Source: Camelus bactrianus (lineage: Eukaryota > Chordata > Mammalia > Artiodactyla > Camelidae). From it: a stretch of 64,000 nucleotides of DNA. The notes beneath the pieces were generated by a model, which worked only from the letters and a program-made list of their open reading frames with translations, was not told the DNA's origin and made no database searches. How positions within the stretch are numbered: the first letter of the stretch is position 1; each line of letters opens with the position of its first letter. The position numbers and the translations under genes were made by a program. The stretch lies in the NCBI RefSeq assembly GCF_048773025.1, contig NC_133552.1, positions 22,001,001-22,065,000 on the forward strand, in the 5' to 3' direction. Of the stretch, positions 1 to 12,125 are shown in pieces.

Positions 1-550
1 TTCCATTTGGACGTTCTCTTCATTTCTGACTTGTGAGGCAACCCAGGTTGACCTAAACTAATCATTTCTTGGGGACTCAGCATACCCATACCCTGAAGAG
101 AAAAGCAACTGTCCTGAGTTCAAGTTTGAAAAGCAGTTGCCTCCTCTGGCACATGCTCTTCCCTCTCCCACTCTCACCACCTCTGTTTTCTTTTTGGCCC
201 AGGCATTGTTTTACAGGACCTGCTGGCCCAGTAGCTGGGATTCCGTTCATTTCAGCTGACTTATTTCCACTGTACTCCCTTCCCTCTGGATATATAGAAG
301 TCTCTTTTCTTTTCATTGACAACATGACTGTCCTCTCACTCTTAGTTATATGTAGCTTTCTGGCCCATCAGGGTAGGTGGGCTGAGGATGGATGCTGGGA
401 CACTTACATAACCTCAGGCATACCTTAAGCAGACATACGTAGTAGGCATATATATTATAAAGAATTGTTTTCCAATACCAAATGGCAAACTTTCACCCAC
501 TTCTATCTTTTTAATGCCAACATTAAAAGTTGTTACAATTTTATATAAGA
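1..550. other. Unassigned unique sequence
   Basis: I recognise no gene, RNA or repeat here. A pyrimidine-rich stretch runs through about 130-200. The open frames in it overlap on both strands and have no codon or domain character, so I treat them as chance. Confidence 0.4.
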
Positions 551-1011
551 CACCGTCCCCGACTTACGATTTTTCAACTTTATGGCAGTGTACAAGTGAT
601 ATAACTTCAGTAGAAACCATACTTTGAATTTTGATCTCTCCACAGGCTAGTGATATGTGGTATGAGACTCCTTCAGGACGCTGGACAGCGACAGCAGTTC
701 CCAGTCAGCCACGTGATCCCGAGGGTGATACATTTACAACCATTCTCTACCCAGACAACCAATTCTTTTCTTCACTTTTAGTACAGTATTCAATAAAGTA
801 CATGAGATAGTCAACACTTTGTTATAAAATAGGCTTTGCATTAGATGATTTTCCCAACTGTAGGCTAATGTAAGGGTCTGAGCATGTGTAAGGTAGGCTA
901 GGCTATGATGTTCAGTAGGTTAGGTTTATTCAGTGCATTTTCAATTTTATGATAGTTTCAATTTACAATGGTTTATCGGGATGTAACCTCATTGTAGATC
1001 GAGGAAGACTG
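551..1011. mobile_element. Non-autonomous Tigger-type (TcMar) DNA transposon
   Basis: The left end (ccccgacttacgatttttc, near 557) and right end (tttatcgggatgtaacctc, near 972, then gtagatcgagga) form degenerate terminal inverted repeats typical of the Tigger-related MITE with 'gacttacgatttttcgac' ends. The interior also matches what I remember of that consensus: 'ccagtcagccacgtgatc' near 700, 'tacccagacaacca' near 750, and 'taggctaggctatgatgttcagtaggttag' split over 895-925. No transposase frame is present. The sub-family name is uncertain. This is an ancient copy shared among placental mammals. Confidence 0.7.
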
Positions 1012-3743
1012 TTTTTGTTTACTATTTATTTCTTTTTAGTGCACAGCTGAATCTTTAGGTACATGAAGTAGCTTTGACTGTTCAGAATATTTCCCTTTCT
1101 TTGCTAAAACACAGACACATGGACACACAGACACACCCTCATGGTTTTCTTCTAACATTTATTTTTTCTTTAAACTAGTTTATTATATCCTACTGGGAGT
1201 CAATGTTTAAAAATATTGAGTGTATTGTTTATTATATTTTTTACTAAAATAATGTTCTTGTTTATATGATTGCTTAAAAATACAAGGGTAATGGATGTCA
1301 CCATGTTTCACATTAATAATTCAGTGCTTTATAAAAGAACAGTGTACTTCTGTAAACTCTTTAAACTTACCCCTTAATGAGTTTCTTATTCTAATGGATC
1401 TGATTTTTGTAACACATTATGCTTCTTGAATGGCATATTTAATACATATCCTTTAAAAAGTTATTGGCAAGATTGTAAGTATAAGTGTTAAAAGGTCTTT
1501 CCTCACCTATTAGAAAAAAATAAAAGAGTGGGGAAAGAACCGTATCAATTATCATGAAAAGAGGAGCAGATAATGTCCTTTTGCAGGAAACACTCTTAAA
1601 AGATAATGAACATGAAAAATTAATTAGATTTCGAATTGGAAGTATCTTTCTCGACTTGATGAATTTGATTGTGCTGCTATTGCTACCTTAGTGCATAAAA
1701 GGAAAAATGTCAAAATTAATAAGACAGTCAGGAATAAAGGGAGTGGAATGGTTATCTTTGAGGAGGCTGAGTACTCACCAGAAATAATAGCTAATTGGTA
1801 TAAAGTTAACTTTGGAAAAGAATCAGGCAACATTGTTTTAGACATCTGAGACTGGCATGATTTCTAAAACCACTCTTGTTTGCAGAGATTTAAATGCATT
1901 ATAATGGAAATTGGATATCTCTGGACTGAGAAATTAGTATTTGTGTCTGGCTTGTAATTTATAAACATGTTGTTGAAAGATTTTTATTTCTTAAGAGGAA
2001 GTGAGCCAGACATTTAGGGTTCTCATGCCTTTCATATTCCAATTTGTTCTTTCATAAAATTAAAAAAAAAACTTTTGGAGTTCAAAAAATATTTTTCAGG
2101 GGCCTGTATGTGAAGAGAACTAAGTGAGAGATTTTAGTTTAACCTCTCATGTTCCTCTCCTCAGTGATTCTTTGAAAACCATTTATCTCTGGTGATAAAT
2201 AAAAGCTGGAAACCTATCATCCTGCAGCTTCATTAAAAAGTTTACAAAAAGTATTTGATACCTTATTTGAAAGAGCCTGGACCAAATGGCCTCTTGAGCC
2301 CTCCTTCAGTTTTCACGTAGTCTTTCTGTATAGACACTTTGATTCCAGGATTAGTAGCTAAATGGTCTGAATCATTTCACTGGCCTTCAGTAGCCCTGTA
2401 CCCTGACATGGAGCTGTAATCTCTTATTACACATCAAAAGCACAATAAATGGGGTGATTCTATTTTTAGATTATTGGCTTATGATGTTGGTGTTGTATCC
2501 CAGACCATGTTCTGGACATAGGTGTTTAATTAATCTATGTAAAAAGGATCTACATCAAAATTAATTTTCAAAATGCTGTGGAACAGTGTTTAGAGAACAT
2601 AGGTTGGTCTAGATCCAACAGCTTAGTTAGAACCAAGTGAAATATCTGATTGAGTAGCAAGGATCATGATATTAGAGGCCAGTATTCTTCTGAATTTAGA
2701 GAAAACATTTTTAAAATTTAATCTCAAACACCATAACCCAGACTACCTCTGAAAAACAAACACATCTCAAAGATGAATTCAATTCAGAAACTCCATGAGA
2801 CCACTAAGTGCCTTTACCACTCGGTGTCTCAGCTGGTGAAGTCCATCCATCCTCCACTGTCCTCCGTCATGATGGTGGCAGCTACATTCATCCTCACACT
2901 GTTGCCAGACTAATTGGAATCTGTGACTATGTGCCAGGAGTTTCACCTGGATTTTATTTACTTGTTAGATTAGTTTGATTCTATTTTTAGATTATTGGCT
3001 TATGATTTATTTATTTATTTATTTATTTTGACTATAATAATGCATACTGACATTAATTTTACCAAAAAAATAGGATGCTCTGTTATGGAAGTTGTAATAA
3101 CATGGCTTAATGAACACAACCATTGTTCTTCTCCCATGTAACACAACCAAGGTGGGCATTTCTGGCTGTTTTGTGCCTCTGTTCCATAGACTTTCTCAGA
3201 CTCCCGGGCCGGCACATCTGCGATCTACAGTACGTGCTTTCTAAGTTGGCTCCGCTCACCAGGCAGGAAGGAGGAAGACATCAAAGGGCATGCCAGGTGG
3301 AAGTTGAACTTTACTTTTGCACACAATCTACTGAAGAGAACTTAGGCTCATGGTTACATGTAACTGTGAGAGAGAGGTTGGGAAACATGGCTTAGCCATG
3401 GGTGCAGACAAGACATATGAAAAAATTTTGGTGGGCACCTGGGAATTCCACATATTGCTTATAAAAACCACAACCAAGCAAGGTACCAAGAAGAAATCAA
3501 GAATCACCTTAAACTGAACCACCTAAAAATAATTTGGTGAATATCATTCTGTGCATCTTTTTCTGGTCATATACGGGGTGAATAGACAGATGGTTGAATG
3601 GCTAAACAAAACATGATTTTGAAATAATGCAATCATCCTCTGTATAAAATAGCACATTTAATTTTATTTAAATTTTAAAAGAAAAAGAAGCTAAAGTGAA
3701 ACTTGAGGAATCGCCAATGTTTCTAATCAATAAGAAATAATAA
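1012..3743. other. Unassigned, mostly unique AT-rich DNA
   Basis: No gene or confidently named repeat. It contains a 31-bp direct duplication (2455-2485 and 2976-3006), a short (TTTA)n tract directly after the second copy (about 3006-3028), and small A-rich runs. No open frame here resembles a known protein. Confidence 0.4.
2455..3006. repeat. 31-bp perfect direct duplication, arms about 490 bp apart
   Basis: The 31 bases at 2455-2485 (beginning tgattctatttttag, ending ggcttatgat) recur exactly at 2976-3006. The intervening 490 bp has no poly(A) or poly(T) next to either copy, so a normal L1-mediated insertion with target-site duplication is not supported. A local templated duplication is the simpler reading. 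Confidence 0.85.
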
Positions 3744-3744
3744 G

Positions 3745-3881
3745 GCGGGGGAGGACGGTATAGCTCAGTGGTAAAGTGTGTGTGTATCATGCACGAGGTC
3801 CTGGGTTCAATCGCTGGTACCTCCACCCAAAGTAATAAATAAATAGATAAACCTAATTACCTCCCCCCTAAGGAAAAAAAA
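3745..3881 (+). mobile_element. vic-1-type tRNA-derived SINE (camelid)
   Basis: The tRNA-like head has an A box (tatagctcagtggtaaag) and a B box (ggtcctgggttcaatcgct). It is followed by the characteristic AATAAATAAATA-G-ATAAACCTAATTACCTCCCCCC tail section and an A-rich end. Flanking 13-bp target-site duplications, aagaaataataag (3732-3744) and aagaaagaataag (3882-3894), differ at one base. Mobilised by L1 enzymes. It is a strong taxonomic marker for camelids. Confidence 0.92.
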
Positions 3882-3894
3882 AAGAAAGAATAAG

Positions 3895-5376
3895 TCTTCT
3901 GTCATCCCATTAATGTATAAAAGCTCTTACAAGATTGGAATCATAGTTTTCTTAAATTACGTATTTCAACTTTAAATAGTGTTTGACAGGCAACCTGATA
4001 GGAAAGATGAAATGATAAAACTTCTCCTTCTCGTCACTTCTCCTTTCCTTCCCACCTTCTGCCTCCTGACTTTTGTTTTGAATTATCTTTCTTTGTCAGC
4101 ATTGTAGCACTAACACTGTGTCCTGCAAACATGATTTCCTCTGTTGATCATTCCGAGTTCTCTATTTAACTGGAAGCAATGCTCAGGACCAGTTCTTTTA
4201 GCATGACTTTTCCATTACTGAGTTTGCTTTTTAATTTATCACTTGGTTGGTTGGATTTTACTGGCATTTGTCTTAAAATTTTTATTGACTTTGTTTTTTT
4301 AGCCAAGGGATTATAAATTCCTCATGCTCAAGAGTTCTTTCATATTTGAGAATACCACTTATTGCCTTTCTGTGTGAGCAGCTGGGCTGGGGATACTATT
4401 CTTGGTTACACACGTGCCTTCGTATGTTGCAGACGCCATTCTGTCGACTTTTGGTATTAAATATTGCTGTGAAAAAGCGTGGGATCAGGATGATTTCCCC
4501 CACTCTGGATAACTTTTTCTGCCTCAGTACCGCAATGATTTTTTTTCTCTCTTTATCTTTAGTTATGTGACTTAATTTGGATGTGCCCTGATAGTGCTGA
4601 TAGTAACAGCCAATTACTAGGTCAAGGCCCTGTTCTAAACACTTCATGAATGTTAATATATTACAAATATAATTCATTACAGCAGAGATGAACAGCTGTG
4701 ACCGAAGATGTGTGGTCTGCAAAGCTTAAAGTATTTACTATCGCACTCTTTACAGGAAAATTTGAAGACTCCTCCACTGAGTGATGAATTTGATTTTTAA
4801 TCATGTACACTTTTCTTTTTTCTTGTTTTTAATTTATTTATTATGGTTCTTTTAATTTCATTTTGCTGTTGCTGTTTGTCACCTTTGTTTGGGCTCTTGG
4901 TTCATGGAAGCTGTGTTCTCATTACTTTTTTAATAATGCATTTTTTCCAACAGCTCCTATTTTTAGTGCTTTTATTTTTTTTTTCCTTCCAGGCTCAGTT
5001 CTGACCTTGTCTTTGCATCTTACGGTCTCTTCTCTTCCTCTCCCTCTTTCTTTCTTTCCTTTTGACTGTAGTAGGTTTGCATTGTTATCATCTGTTCCTT
5101 CCAACCCTGCCCGTGTTTAACCTGCTGGGCTCCACCCAGATCTTTTATTTATCCATCATCTCCTTCCCCAAATCAGTGGCCTTCCTTCTCTCAGCTATAG
5201 TTCGGTGCCTGAGTGTTGCTTTCTACACATTCCTTGCAGTCTGAGGCCGTGGGGGTGGGACAAGGGGAGAGCTCTTGTAGAATTAAGCGAAATCCTGAAT
5301 GGGCTTTGCAATTTTTTTTTTTTTAAGATTTCATTAAATGTTCTATACAAAGGTCCTCTCATTCCAGAGTGGGACA
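3895..5376. other. Unassigned sequence, T-rich
   Basis: Pyrimidine-rich DNA with T runs near 4976 and 5310. Parts of 4060-4560 are vaguely reminiscent of very diverged LINE sequence, but I cannot support a name. No gene seen. Confidence 0.35.
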
Positions 5377-5899
5377 TGTAACAGGAAAGAACAATTCTGG
5401 CTCCATATTAGATCTGTTCCTTTGGCTTTAACCTTGTGCTCTGTTAACCTGTGCTTAATCAGGCTGGTTCTGCACCGTTGGTAAAAGAATGGTGCCTATA
5501 GCTTGAAATATACAGGATAGCCTATTCTCAAGGTTCTGACCTTTAAGGGTATAACACTTTACCGTTCATACAGAGATAAAAAGTTACAGAATAGAAAACA
5601 GCATTTGTTATGCTGGAGGTTTACAGGAACATCCTGACCTGACCCATGTGAACAGCTGCAAGAACAAAAGATTCTGACACCAAGAAGTTTGCAACAACCA
5701 ACCACACGCCCTCCCCTTTTAGTATAAAAGAAGCCTAAATTCTGACTTGGGGAAGATGATTCTCTAGGACATTAGTCCCCCATCTTCTTGGTCTGCTGGC
5801 TTTCAGAATAAAGTCGTTATTCCTTGCCCCACCACCTCATCTCCTGGTTTATTGGCCTGTTGAGCAGTGAGCAGAATGAGTTTGGACTTGGCTGTAGCA
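5377..5899 (+). mobile_element. Solo LTR, class I (ERV1-like), copy A
   Basis: Begins TGTAACAGGAAAGAAC and ends about GCTGTAGCA. It has a TATA-like box (agtataaaag, near 5720) and a polyadenylation signal (cagaataaagtcg, near 5806) followed by a T/C-rich stretch, the usual U3-R-U5 order. It aligns along its whole length with the LTR at 62642-63441, which is on the other strand and about 521 bp without its insert. No internal retroviral sequence adjoins it, so it is a solo LTR left by recombination. No clean target-site duplication is visible. Moderately old. Confidence 0.85.
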
Positions 5900-7104
5900 G
5901 CTTCCACTGTTGCCCGCTTTCTCTCGGGAAGTGTCTCTGCACCATCGGAGGACATTAGCACGACTTCTCCGAATGTCGCCAACTTACCTTTTTTCAGAAT
6001 GACTTGGAGGTATGAGTGAGATTAAGAGTCCATTATCTAATTTCTCAGGTAAGGCACCACAAAGAATGCTTTAATGATCAAGCAGTTTTCTGAAATCTAA
6101 CCATGAATTTTCATTATAACTGCAAGCAAATGGCTCTGACCCATAATTTTGAATTCCCTCTTTGGTTTGCAAACAATTTCCTCCTGAGTGCATTGCTTTC
6201 TACTTCACAAATATCTTGGATATAAACATGGATCTAAGAAAAACGAAGCAAAACAAAAGACCCTCTTTGAAATGTATATCTCTTGTAGCGTTTAAGAATG
6301 CAGGTTACCCTGTTTCAACCCTGCAGATCCTGGAGGAAATAGAGGGATGGCCGCCTATCAAGAAATAACAAACACTGCAAAGTTTTGACAAGTCGACTCT
6401 AATTACCACTGCTGCTCACTTCATTTTTTAAAATTGCTGTTAAGTAGCAATTAAGAAATACCTGTTTTAGGAGTTACACTCTTGATGTAACTGCTCTTTC
6501 TCTTCCTCTGTTCCATTCTGGGGAGAAGAGGTTGTATATATAATGAATTCCATTGTCATCTCTCCCACTTTGGAACTAATGGTTGTACCATCTGTTACTG
6601 TAAATGATAAAGTGGGAGTGAAGTAATCATGAGGTTACCTTGCTTATTCCAAAACTCCTTATAGTCATCTGGTTTCTCAGAGGAGCTGGGAAGATGGGGA
6701 GCACAACTTAAACAAAACCAGTTTTCATTATCTGTTACAGATGAGTATTTGGGTCTTTGGACGGCAGATAGGTGCTATGTGGGCCATTGTCATCTCTTCA
6801 TGTGCTCCACAACCCTGGTGTTCACTTCTGCCAGCTTGGCCCTGAGCCAGCCTCGGAATCTTTCATCACATGGTGCTCCAGGGAGCTGCCGCCAGTCCCT
6901 AAGTGTCAGCACGTGAGTTGAAACTGATCTGCCGTCCTTGATGAGTGTAAATGACAAATTTAAAAAATTTGAATAGATGAAGTTAACATAAATAACCCCT
7001 TTCTCTCTCAATTCTGAAAGTATTGTAGAATCTTGGAATAACAGGGATTCCTCATTCTGAAAACAAATTTTGATTGCATCAGAGAAATAAAGGAGTGACA
7101 CTGA
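5900..7104. other. Unique sequence with one exon-like segment
   Basis: Apart from the exon-like open stretch on the minus strand (6790-7056, separate entry) nothing is recognised. The stretch contains no identifiable interspersed repeat, which makes it a candidate for conserved non-coding sequence, but conservation cannot be judged from one genome. Confidence 0.35.
6790..7056 (-). other. Exon-like open segment, unidentified
   Basis: Reading the minus strand, a T-rich acceptor-like sequence ending in CAG (7059-7057) is followed by 88 open codons and a TGA. The translation starts NEESLLFQDSTILSELREK and ends in a basic helical-looking tail (RAKLAEVNTRVVEHMKR). The mix of charged and hydrophobic residues looks more protein-like than other open stretches in the window. 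I do not recognise the family. It could be a terminal coding exon of a minus-strand gene, a decayed exon, or chance. No polyadenylation signal or companion exon was identified. Confidence 0.25.
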
Positions 7105-7330
7105 CTATTCAGTTACTCATTCATGTATTCATTCCCCCCCACGAATGTGCTTTGAGTATTTGCAAAGTGCCAGGGAGCGTGATTGCTGCTCGAAAGTCAC
7201 AGCCTCTATCTTTGAAGGTTCTCTGTCTAGTGAAGGAGATGGATGCGCATAGAAGAATGTTGTCAGGGCCCCAGCGGAGGCATGTGGAATGGGTTGGGGG
7301 AGTCGCTTGTGCCTGAACAGTTACCCGGTT
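7105..7330 (-). repeat. Probable L2 LINE fragment
   Basis: The stretch 'tgtgctttgagtatttgcaaagtgccaggga' and the following 'gaaggttctctgtctagtgaaggag' follow the order of the reverse complement of an L2 3' end (growth/point-of-increase consensus 'tgtgccaggcactg...'). Strongly diverged, so boundaries are approximate. Confidence 0.45.
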
Positions 7331-7604
7331 CCAGTTCACCTGAGCTGGGCTGTGAAGCAGGTGTCCATATTACTACTGACTTGTGATTTAAAAATAACTT
7401 TAATATCTATTATCTTCTCTTCTTAATACTACTAATTAAAATTCATCAAAAGTAATAGCAGGAGAGCAGTTGAAGATGATTTTCTTTGGGGACTTGCTGC
7501 AGCTATAAAACCTCACTCAGAACCCTCCAGAGAGCCCGCCTCATCTACGTACAGCTGCCTTGTCCTCACTGAGCAAGGCGCAGCAGCACAGACCTCTCTC
7601 TCTC

Positions 7605-7752
7605 TTTTTAAGTCTTTTTTTTTTTTAATTTTTTTTGGAGGGGGAGGTAATTAGGTTTATTTATTTATTCTTGGAGGAGGTCATGGGAATTGAACCCAGG
7701 ACCTCTTGCATGCTAAGCAAGCACTCTACCACTTGAGCTATACCCATCCCCT
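7605..7752 (-). mobile_element. vic-1-type SINE, reverse orientation
   Basis: Poly(T) and ggaggtaattaggtttattt precede the reverse B box (ttgaacccaggacctc) and reverse A box (accacttgagctata). Target-site duplications agacctctctctctc (7590-7604) and agacctctctctttc (7753-7767) differ at one base. A relatively recent insertion by its intact structure. Confidence 0.92.
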
Positions 7753-7767
7753 AGACCTCTCTCTTTC

Positions 7768-9744
7768 TCTTCTCAATTCTCCGCAATTTTCATGTCTGCT
7801 TTCCTGTTGCTGCCCAGTGAAAGGAAGGAGAGACTTCAGCAGACTAGCTCAGGGGCTTTCAACCTTTAAAAAAGACCATAACCTGTAATAAAGAAAGAAA
7901 TTTTAAAAATTCACAACCCTGTAACCCTGTATGTATATATATATATATTTAAACAAGAATTTCATGAAACAACAGTTCATGTGTAATGCGTTTTAATAAT
8001 TTCTATTCTAGGAACAGTTGTTGGTCATGACCAAAAATTTCCTCTTGTTAACATGTTATTGGGTAATTCAAAATTTGACTAACACTAGCTACTGTTAGTG
8101 GAAATCCAGTGGAGAATATGAATCACAAGGTACCTTTCTAAACCAGATACAATTAATTTGGTAACATCAGTCTTCTCACCAGAAACTGCACTTCTGCTGA
8201 ACGAGGACATTGTGCATTATCTGTGTGTTAACTGCTAAGCTCGGTGCCACATTCAGACTTCGTGGTATGCATTTCGTGTGTTAATTTCACCTCTGACTTC
8301 ATTTTCTTTTTCTTCTTTTTTTTTCCCCGGAGTTCTGAAGTTGCTTTTTAAAAATCCCGTTGTATTATTGCACTTTGGGAGGTGCATTTACAGTGTTTGG
8401 ATCAAGATGCAAATAAATAAATTCAATATTGCTCTTGCTGCTTTCAGTGCAGACAAGTGAGCACTGAAAGTCTCTGAATTCTGTATTGTGCTTTGAATTG
8501 CTTTGTCTGAATTATGTGGAACGCTCCTTGCTTTTAATGTGTTTGTGCCGTCATGCACTGTGACTAGCTCAGGCTCATGCACTTGAACTTCTTTAGTTAC
8601 AGTGTGAACAGAAACTCAGGAAGATGACAGAGAGAGCTTGGAAATCTGCACCTGTCTCCCTAGTTAATGCTCTAGCGAGGTAGCTCTGTATTTCAACAGG
8701 CTCCTATTGAACGCTGTGTTCCAATTACCTTCTATTGTAATTCACAGGTTGTTATGGTAGAGACTTTGACGAGAACAGAAGTCTCTAGTGAAAATTTGAT
8801 GCATTTATACATTTTTAAAAAACCCTAAGCATGCTAATTATGTCAACGATAACATGTCAAGTGTATCCCTGCAAACAGAGTTTGGTGCTTTGGAACGTGG
8901 GTGATGATGTGACTACCCAATGGAAGGGTAGATATTTGCTTACACACAATTACCTATGGTAATTGTGTTCCCATGTGAAAACAGGCTTTACGCAGCCTAG
9001 TGGAATAATTACCAAAGCCAGAGAAAGCATGTTAACATCAAGATACTGGCTTGGAATAACTCACAGGCAGACACAGTCACCAGCCTCTCTGGGAGTCTTT
9101 GGGGCTTCTGTGTTTCACGCATGTTGGTTGCCCCAGATGTTTTTCAAATGAACAGGTGCCTAAAATTGAAACATCCTATAGGGCCGTGTTGGGTTTTACA
9201 TTGCAGCCTTCTCGTCCTGTGTGCAGACATCATTCCCGGTTTCAAATTTTTAAGCAGACTTTATAGGTTTTAATACATGAGTACTGACAAACAACAACAG
9301 CAATAAACATGGCATTCTGATGCCCATCATTGTGTTGATTGATTGCCTACAAATTTTTATAAAATACACAGGCAAGTGATTCACAGATTCCCCAGCAGAT
9401 TATTGGCTTCTAAACCAAATCACACAAAGGTGATGCTTTATTAAAAATCTGAGGAATCTGGGTAATGCATCTGTGTGTTCTCTCATCTTTTGCCACTATT
9501 ACTACTGTTATTATCATGAGGGTTTTTTTCCCCTTTGTTTGGGGTTTTTTGTTTGGTTTGTTTTTGGCTTTTGCAAACAGAAGGGAGAAAACTCCAAGCA
9601 GCAGTAACAGAGGCATGAGGATTTACTTCTCTGCTTTCTTTTTCTGCTCCTTTGTCAAAAGCCTTCTAGTCTTCCACTGAGGTTTGCTGATCTTGTTCAT
9701 TTCCTCCATTTCTTGCTAAAACGAGAAAGAAGTTACTAGGAAAA
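7768..9744. other. Unassigned sequence
   Basis: No gene or confidently named repeat. It contains a short (TA)n near 7931-7948 and AT-rich segments such as catgctaattatgtcaa near 8829. Open frames on both strands are short and featureless. Confidence 0.35.
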
Positions 9745-9885
9745 ACTTAACAAATATTTATTGGCCCCTCCTGAGTGCTGGCCACCGAGCTAACCCTTGG
9801 GAAAGAGGAGTGAACAAGTCAACACTAACTGGTCCTTCCTGGAGCTGACAGTTTGCGAGGCAATGGCCATTAAATAGGGACTTAC
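9745..9885 (-). repeat. L2 LINE 3'-end fragment
   Basis: 'aacaaatatttattggcccctcctgagtgctggc...gagtgaacaagtcaacac...ggtccttcctggagctgacagtttg' follows the reverse-complement order of the L2 3' end (tttattgagcacctactatgtgcc...gtgaacaaaaca...ccctcatggagcttacattc). Ancient, shared by placental mammals. Confidence 0.65.
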
Positions 9886-10335
9886 AAAGGGGTCTGCGTT
9901 TCAAACATTTATCATCTAGACTTATTCGTGATCCACCCCAAGACTCTGAAATGCTATAGTTTTCTGTTTTGTAAGTTGCTTTTTTCCAGATTTTTCAGTT
10001 TCTCATGAGTGGCATTTCAATTTCAAGACTTAAAGTGTCTTAAACAGATGCTCGAATTGTCTCCCGAAGAGTCTGCAGGGAGGTCCCTCTAATGTATGCC
10101 CCATATAAATTCATAGTTTCCTTCCAAATTCCTTAGGAAATGTTAGTCAGATTGTTTTTTCTCCCCCCCCCCCGATATCTGAAAAGAAAATGAGGGTTGG
10201 TTAATTAGAATTCCACATAAAACCCCACAGAGACCATCATGACAGTATTGCCTGCTTTTTTGTTTCAGCCCAGTGGCTCATGGTCAAAGTCTCTCCTACA
10301 AAGCTTTTCATATGTCCTGGATGGCTGGATGCCTT

Positions 10336-10337
<2 letters not shown>

Positions 10338-10411
<74 letters not shown>

Positions 10412-10412
10412 G
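10338..10412. repeat. (TA)n dinucleotide tract followed by T run
   Basis: About 29 uninterrupted TA units (10338-10396) run into roughly 16 T. Perfect purity suggests high mutability. Such a tract can extrude cruciform DNA, and its length is hard to sequence accurately. Confidence 0.97.
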
Positions 10413-11089
10413 GTAGAATCCAACACTGTAGAACTAGGAATAGACATTAATATACCTGAGATGTATCTTGTTGGACTACTGCATATGAAGGGGCTTAAAA
10501 AAAGGAGCATACGTGTTTTTACAAAAGAATCATTTTCCTTTTAGCTAAGGACACACACAGAACTGATTTAATTTTAATGAGTTTTAATCTGTCATTGTCC
10601 TTTCTTATACTCTTTTCCAAATCAGCATTCCATTGTGCATAAGCCTGGAGTGCTTTTCATAGACTTTTAGAGAGTTATTTTTCGGGGGGTCCTTTTGTTT
10701 TTGAAAACACTCCTTTGTTCTCTTTTCACCAATGTAGTCACTTTGCAGGAGACTCGAAGCATCTGTGGCTTCAATTAACTACAGTTTTTAGTCAGAAAAC
10801 TCAGGATCTCAGAATAATATTTCTTGGTAGGCTGCAGTTTTATGAATTACAGTATATTTTGTAGATTAAAAAGTTTCTTATATACACAGATACTTTATAA
10901 ATGTGTGGTACTAAAGAGTAATTAGCAGAATTTAAAACTCTTAATATTTTTATCCAATGCTCATTTATTTATTCTTGACATCTTGTGTGGTAAACATTGT
11001 AAGAAAGTGGCAGTGCCATGATATCCTGTTTGCTTTTTATTGTTTATTTTTACCCATACATCTTATAAAGTATGTTTTTTCATATAGCA
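10413..11089. other. Unassigned AT-rich sequence
   Basis: No gene, RNA or named repeat recognised between the TA tract and the L1 insertion. Confidence 0.4.
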
Positions 11090-11102
11090 TGTATATGTGT
11101 AT

Positions 11103-11799
11103 TTTTTTGTGTTTTTTTAACTTTTTTTATTGATTTATAATCATTTTACAATGTTGTGTCAAATTCCAGTGTAGAGCACAATTTTTCAGTTATACATGAA
11201 CATATATGTAGTCATCGTCACATTCCTTTCTCTGTGAGCTACCATAAGATCTTGTATATATTTCCCTGTGCTATACAGTATAATCTTGTTTATCTATTCT
11301 GCAATTCTGAAATCCCAGTCTATCTCTTCCCACCCCTCACCCCCATGGCAACCACAAGTCTGTATTCTATGTCTACGAGTCTATTTCTGTTCTGTATTTA
11401 TGCTTTGTTTGTTTGTTTGTTTGTTTGATTCCACATATGAGCGATCTCATATGGTATTTTTCTTTCTCTTTCTAGCTTACTTCACTTAGAATGACATTCT
11501 CCAGGAGCATCCATGTTGCTGCAAATGGCGTTATGTTGTCGGTTTTTATGGCTGAGTAGTATTCCACTGTATAAATATACCACCTCTTCTTTATCCAGTT
11601 ACCTGTTGATGGACATTTAGGCTGTTTCCATGTCTTGGCTATTGTAAATAATGCTTCTATGAACATTGGGGTGCAGGTGTCATCCTGAAGTAGGGTTCCT
11701 TCTGGATATATGCCCAGGAGTGGGATTCCTGGGTCATACGGTAAGTCTATCCCTAGTCTTTTGAGGAATCTCCATACTGTTTTCCACAGTGGCTGTACC
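11103..11799 (-). mobile_element. Young 5'-truncated L1 (camelid lineage), 3' end
   Basis: T-rich left end, then 3' UTR, then the reverse-complement ORF2 C-terminus. On the minus strand 11666-11472 encodes a run with [18 protein letters not shown] and YYSAIK, the standard L1 ORF2p C-terminal signature. It is flanked by perfect 13-bp target-site duplications tgtatatgtgtat (11090-11102 and 11800-11812). About 700 bp of a 6-kb element remains. It is closely similar to the copy at 17733-18781. Confidence 0.93.
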
Positions 11800-11812
11800 T
11801 GTATATGTGTAT

Positions 11813-12125
11813 ATTATGTGCCTGTACTGTCTACACTGACATTTACGGAAAGTGCCCTCTCTTTTATCATGTCTATTAAGAAGAATTTTTAATAGTATTA
11901 TAGCAACAAGGCAGTTTGATCATGTGAAATCTGATATTCCTAACATTGAAGAGCTAAGGAAAATATTTTCTTGCCTGTCTCCTTTCTTTATTGAAAAAAA
12001 TGATTGACGGTGTTGATGGTATTAAATAAGGAACAAAATATCAATATTTGTTCTGAAGAATGTTTGATTTAGAGGCAGATGGCAATAGAAGTTTATTCTA
12101 GAAATCAAAACAATCCAAATCAAGA
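11813..12125. other. Unassigned sequence
   Basis: Nothing recognised between the L1 insertion and the next SINE. Confidence 0.4.

Noticed and set aside
3745-3881. Possible tRNA gene (A and B boxes)
   Set aside because: The sequence is a SINE head with target-site duplications and an AT-rich tail. The same holds for the copies at 7605, 12126, 30945, 32144, 40319 and 41772.
10239-10544. Open frames of 81-101 codons through the TA tract on both strands
   Set aside because: They are Tyr-Ile repeats created by the microsatellite.
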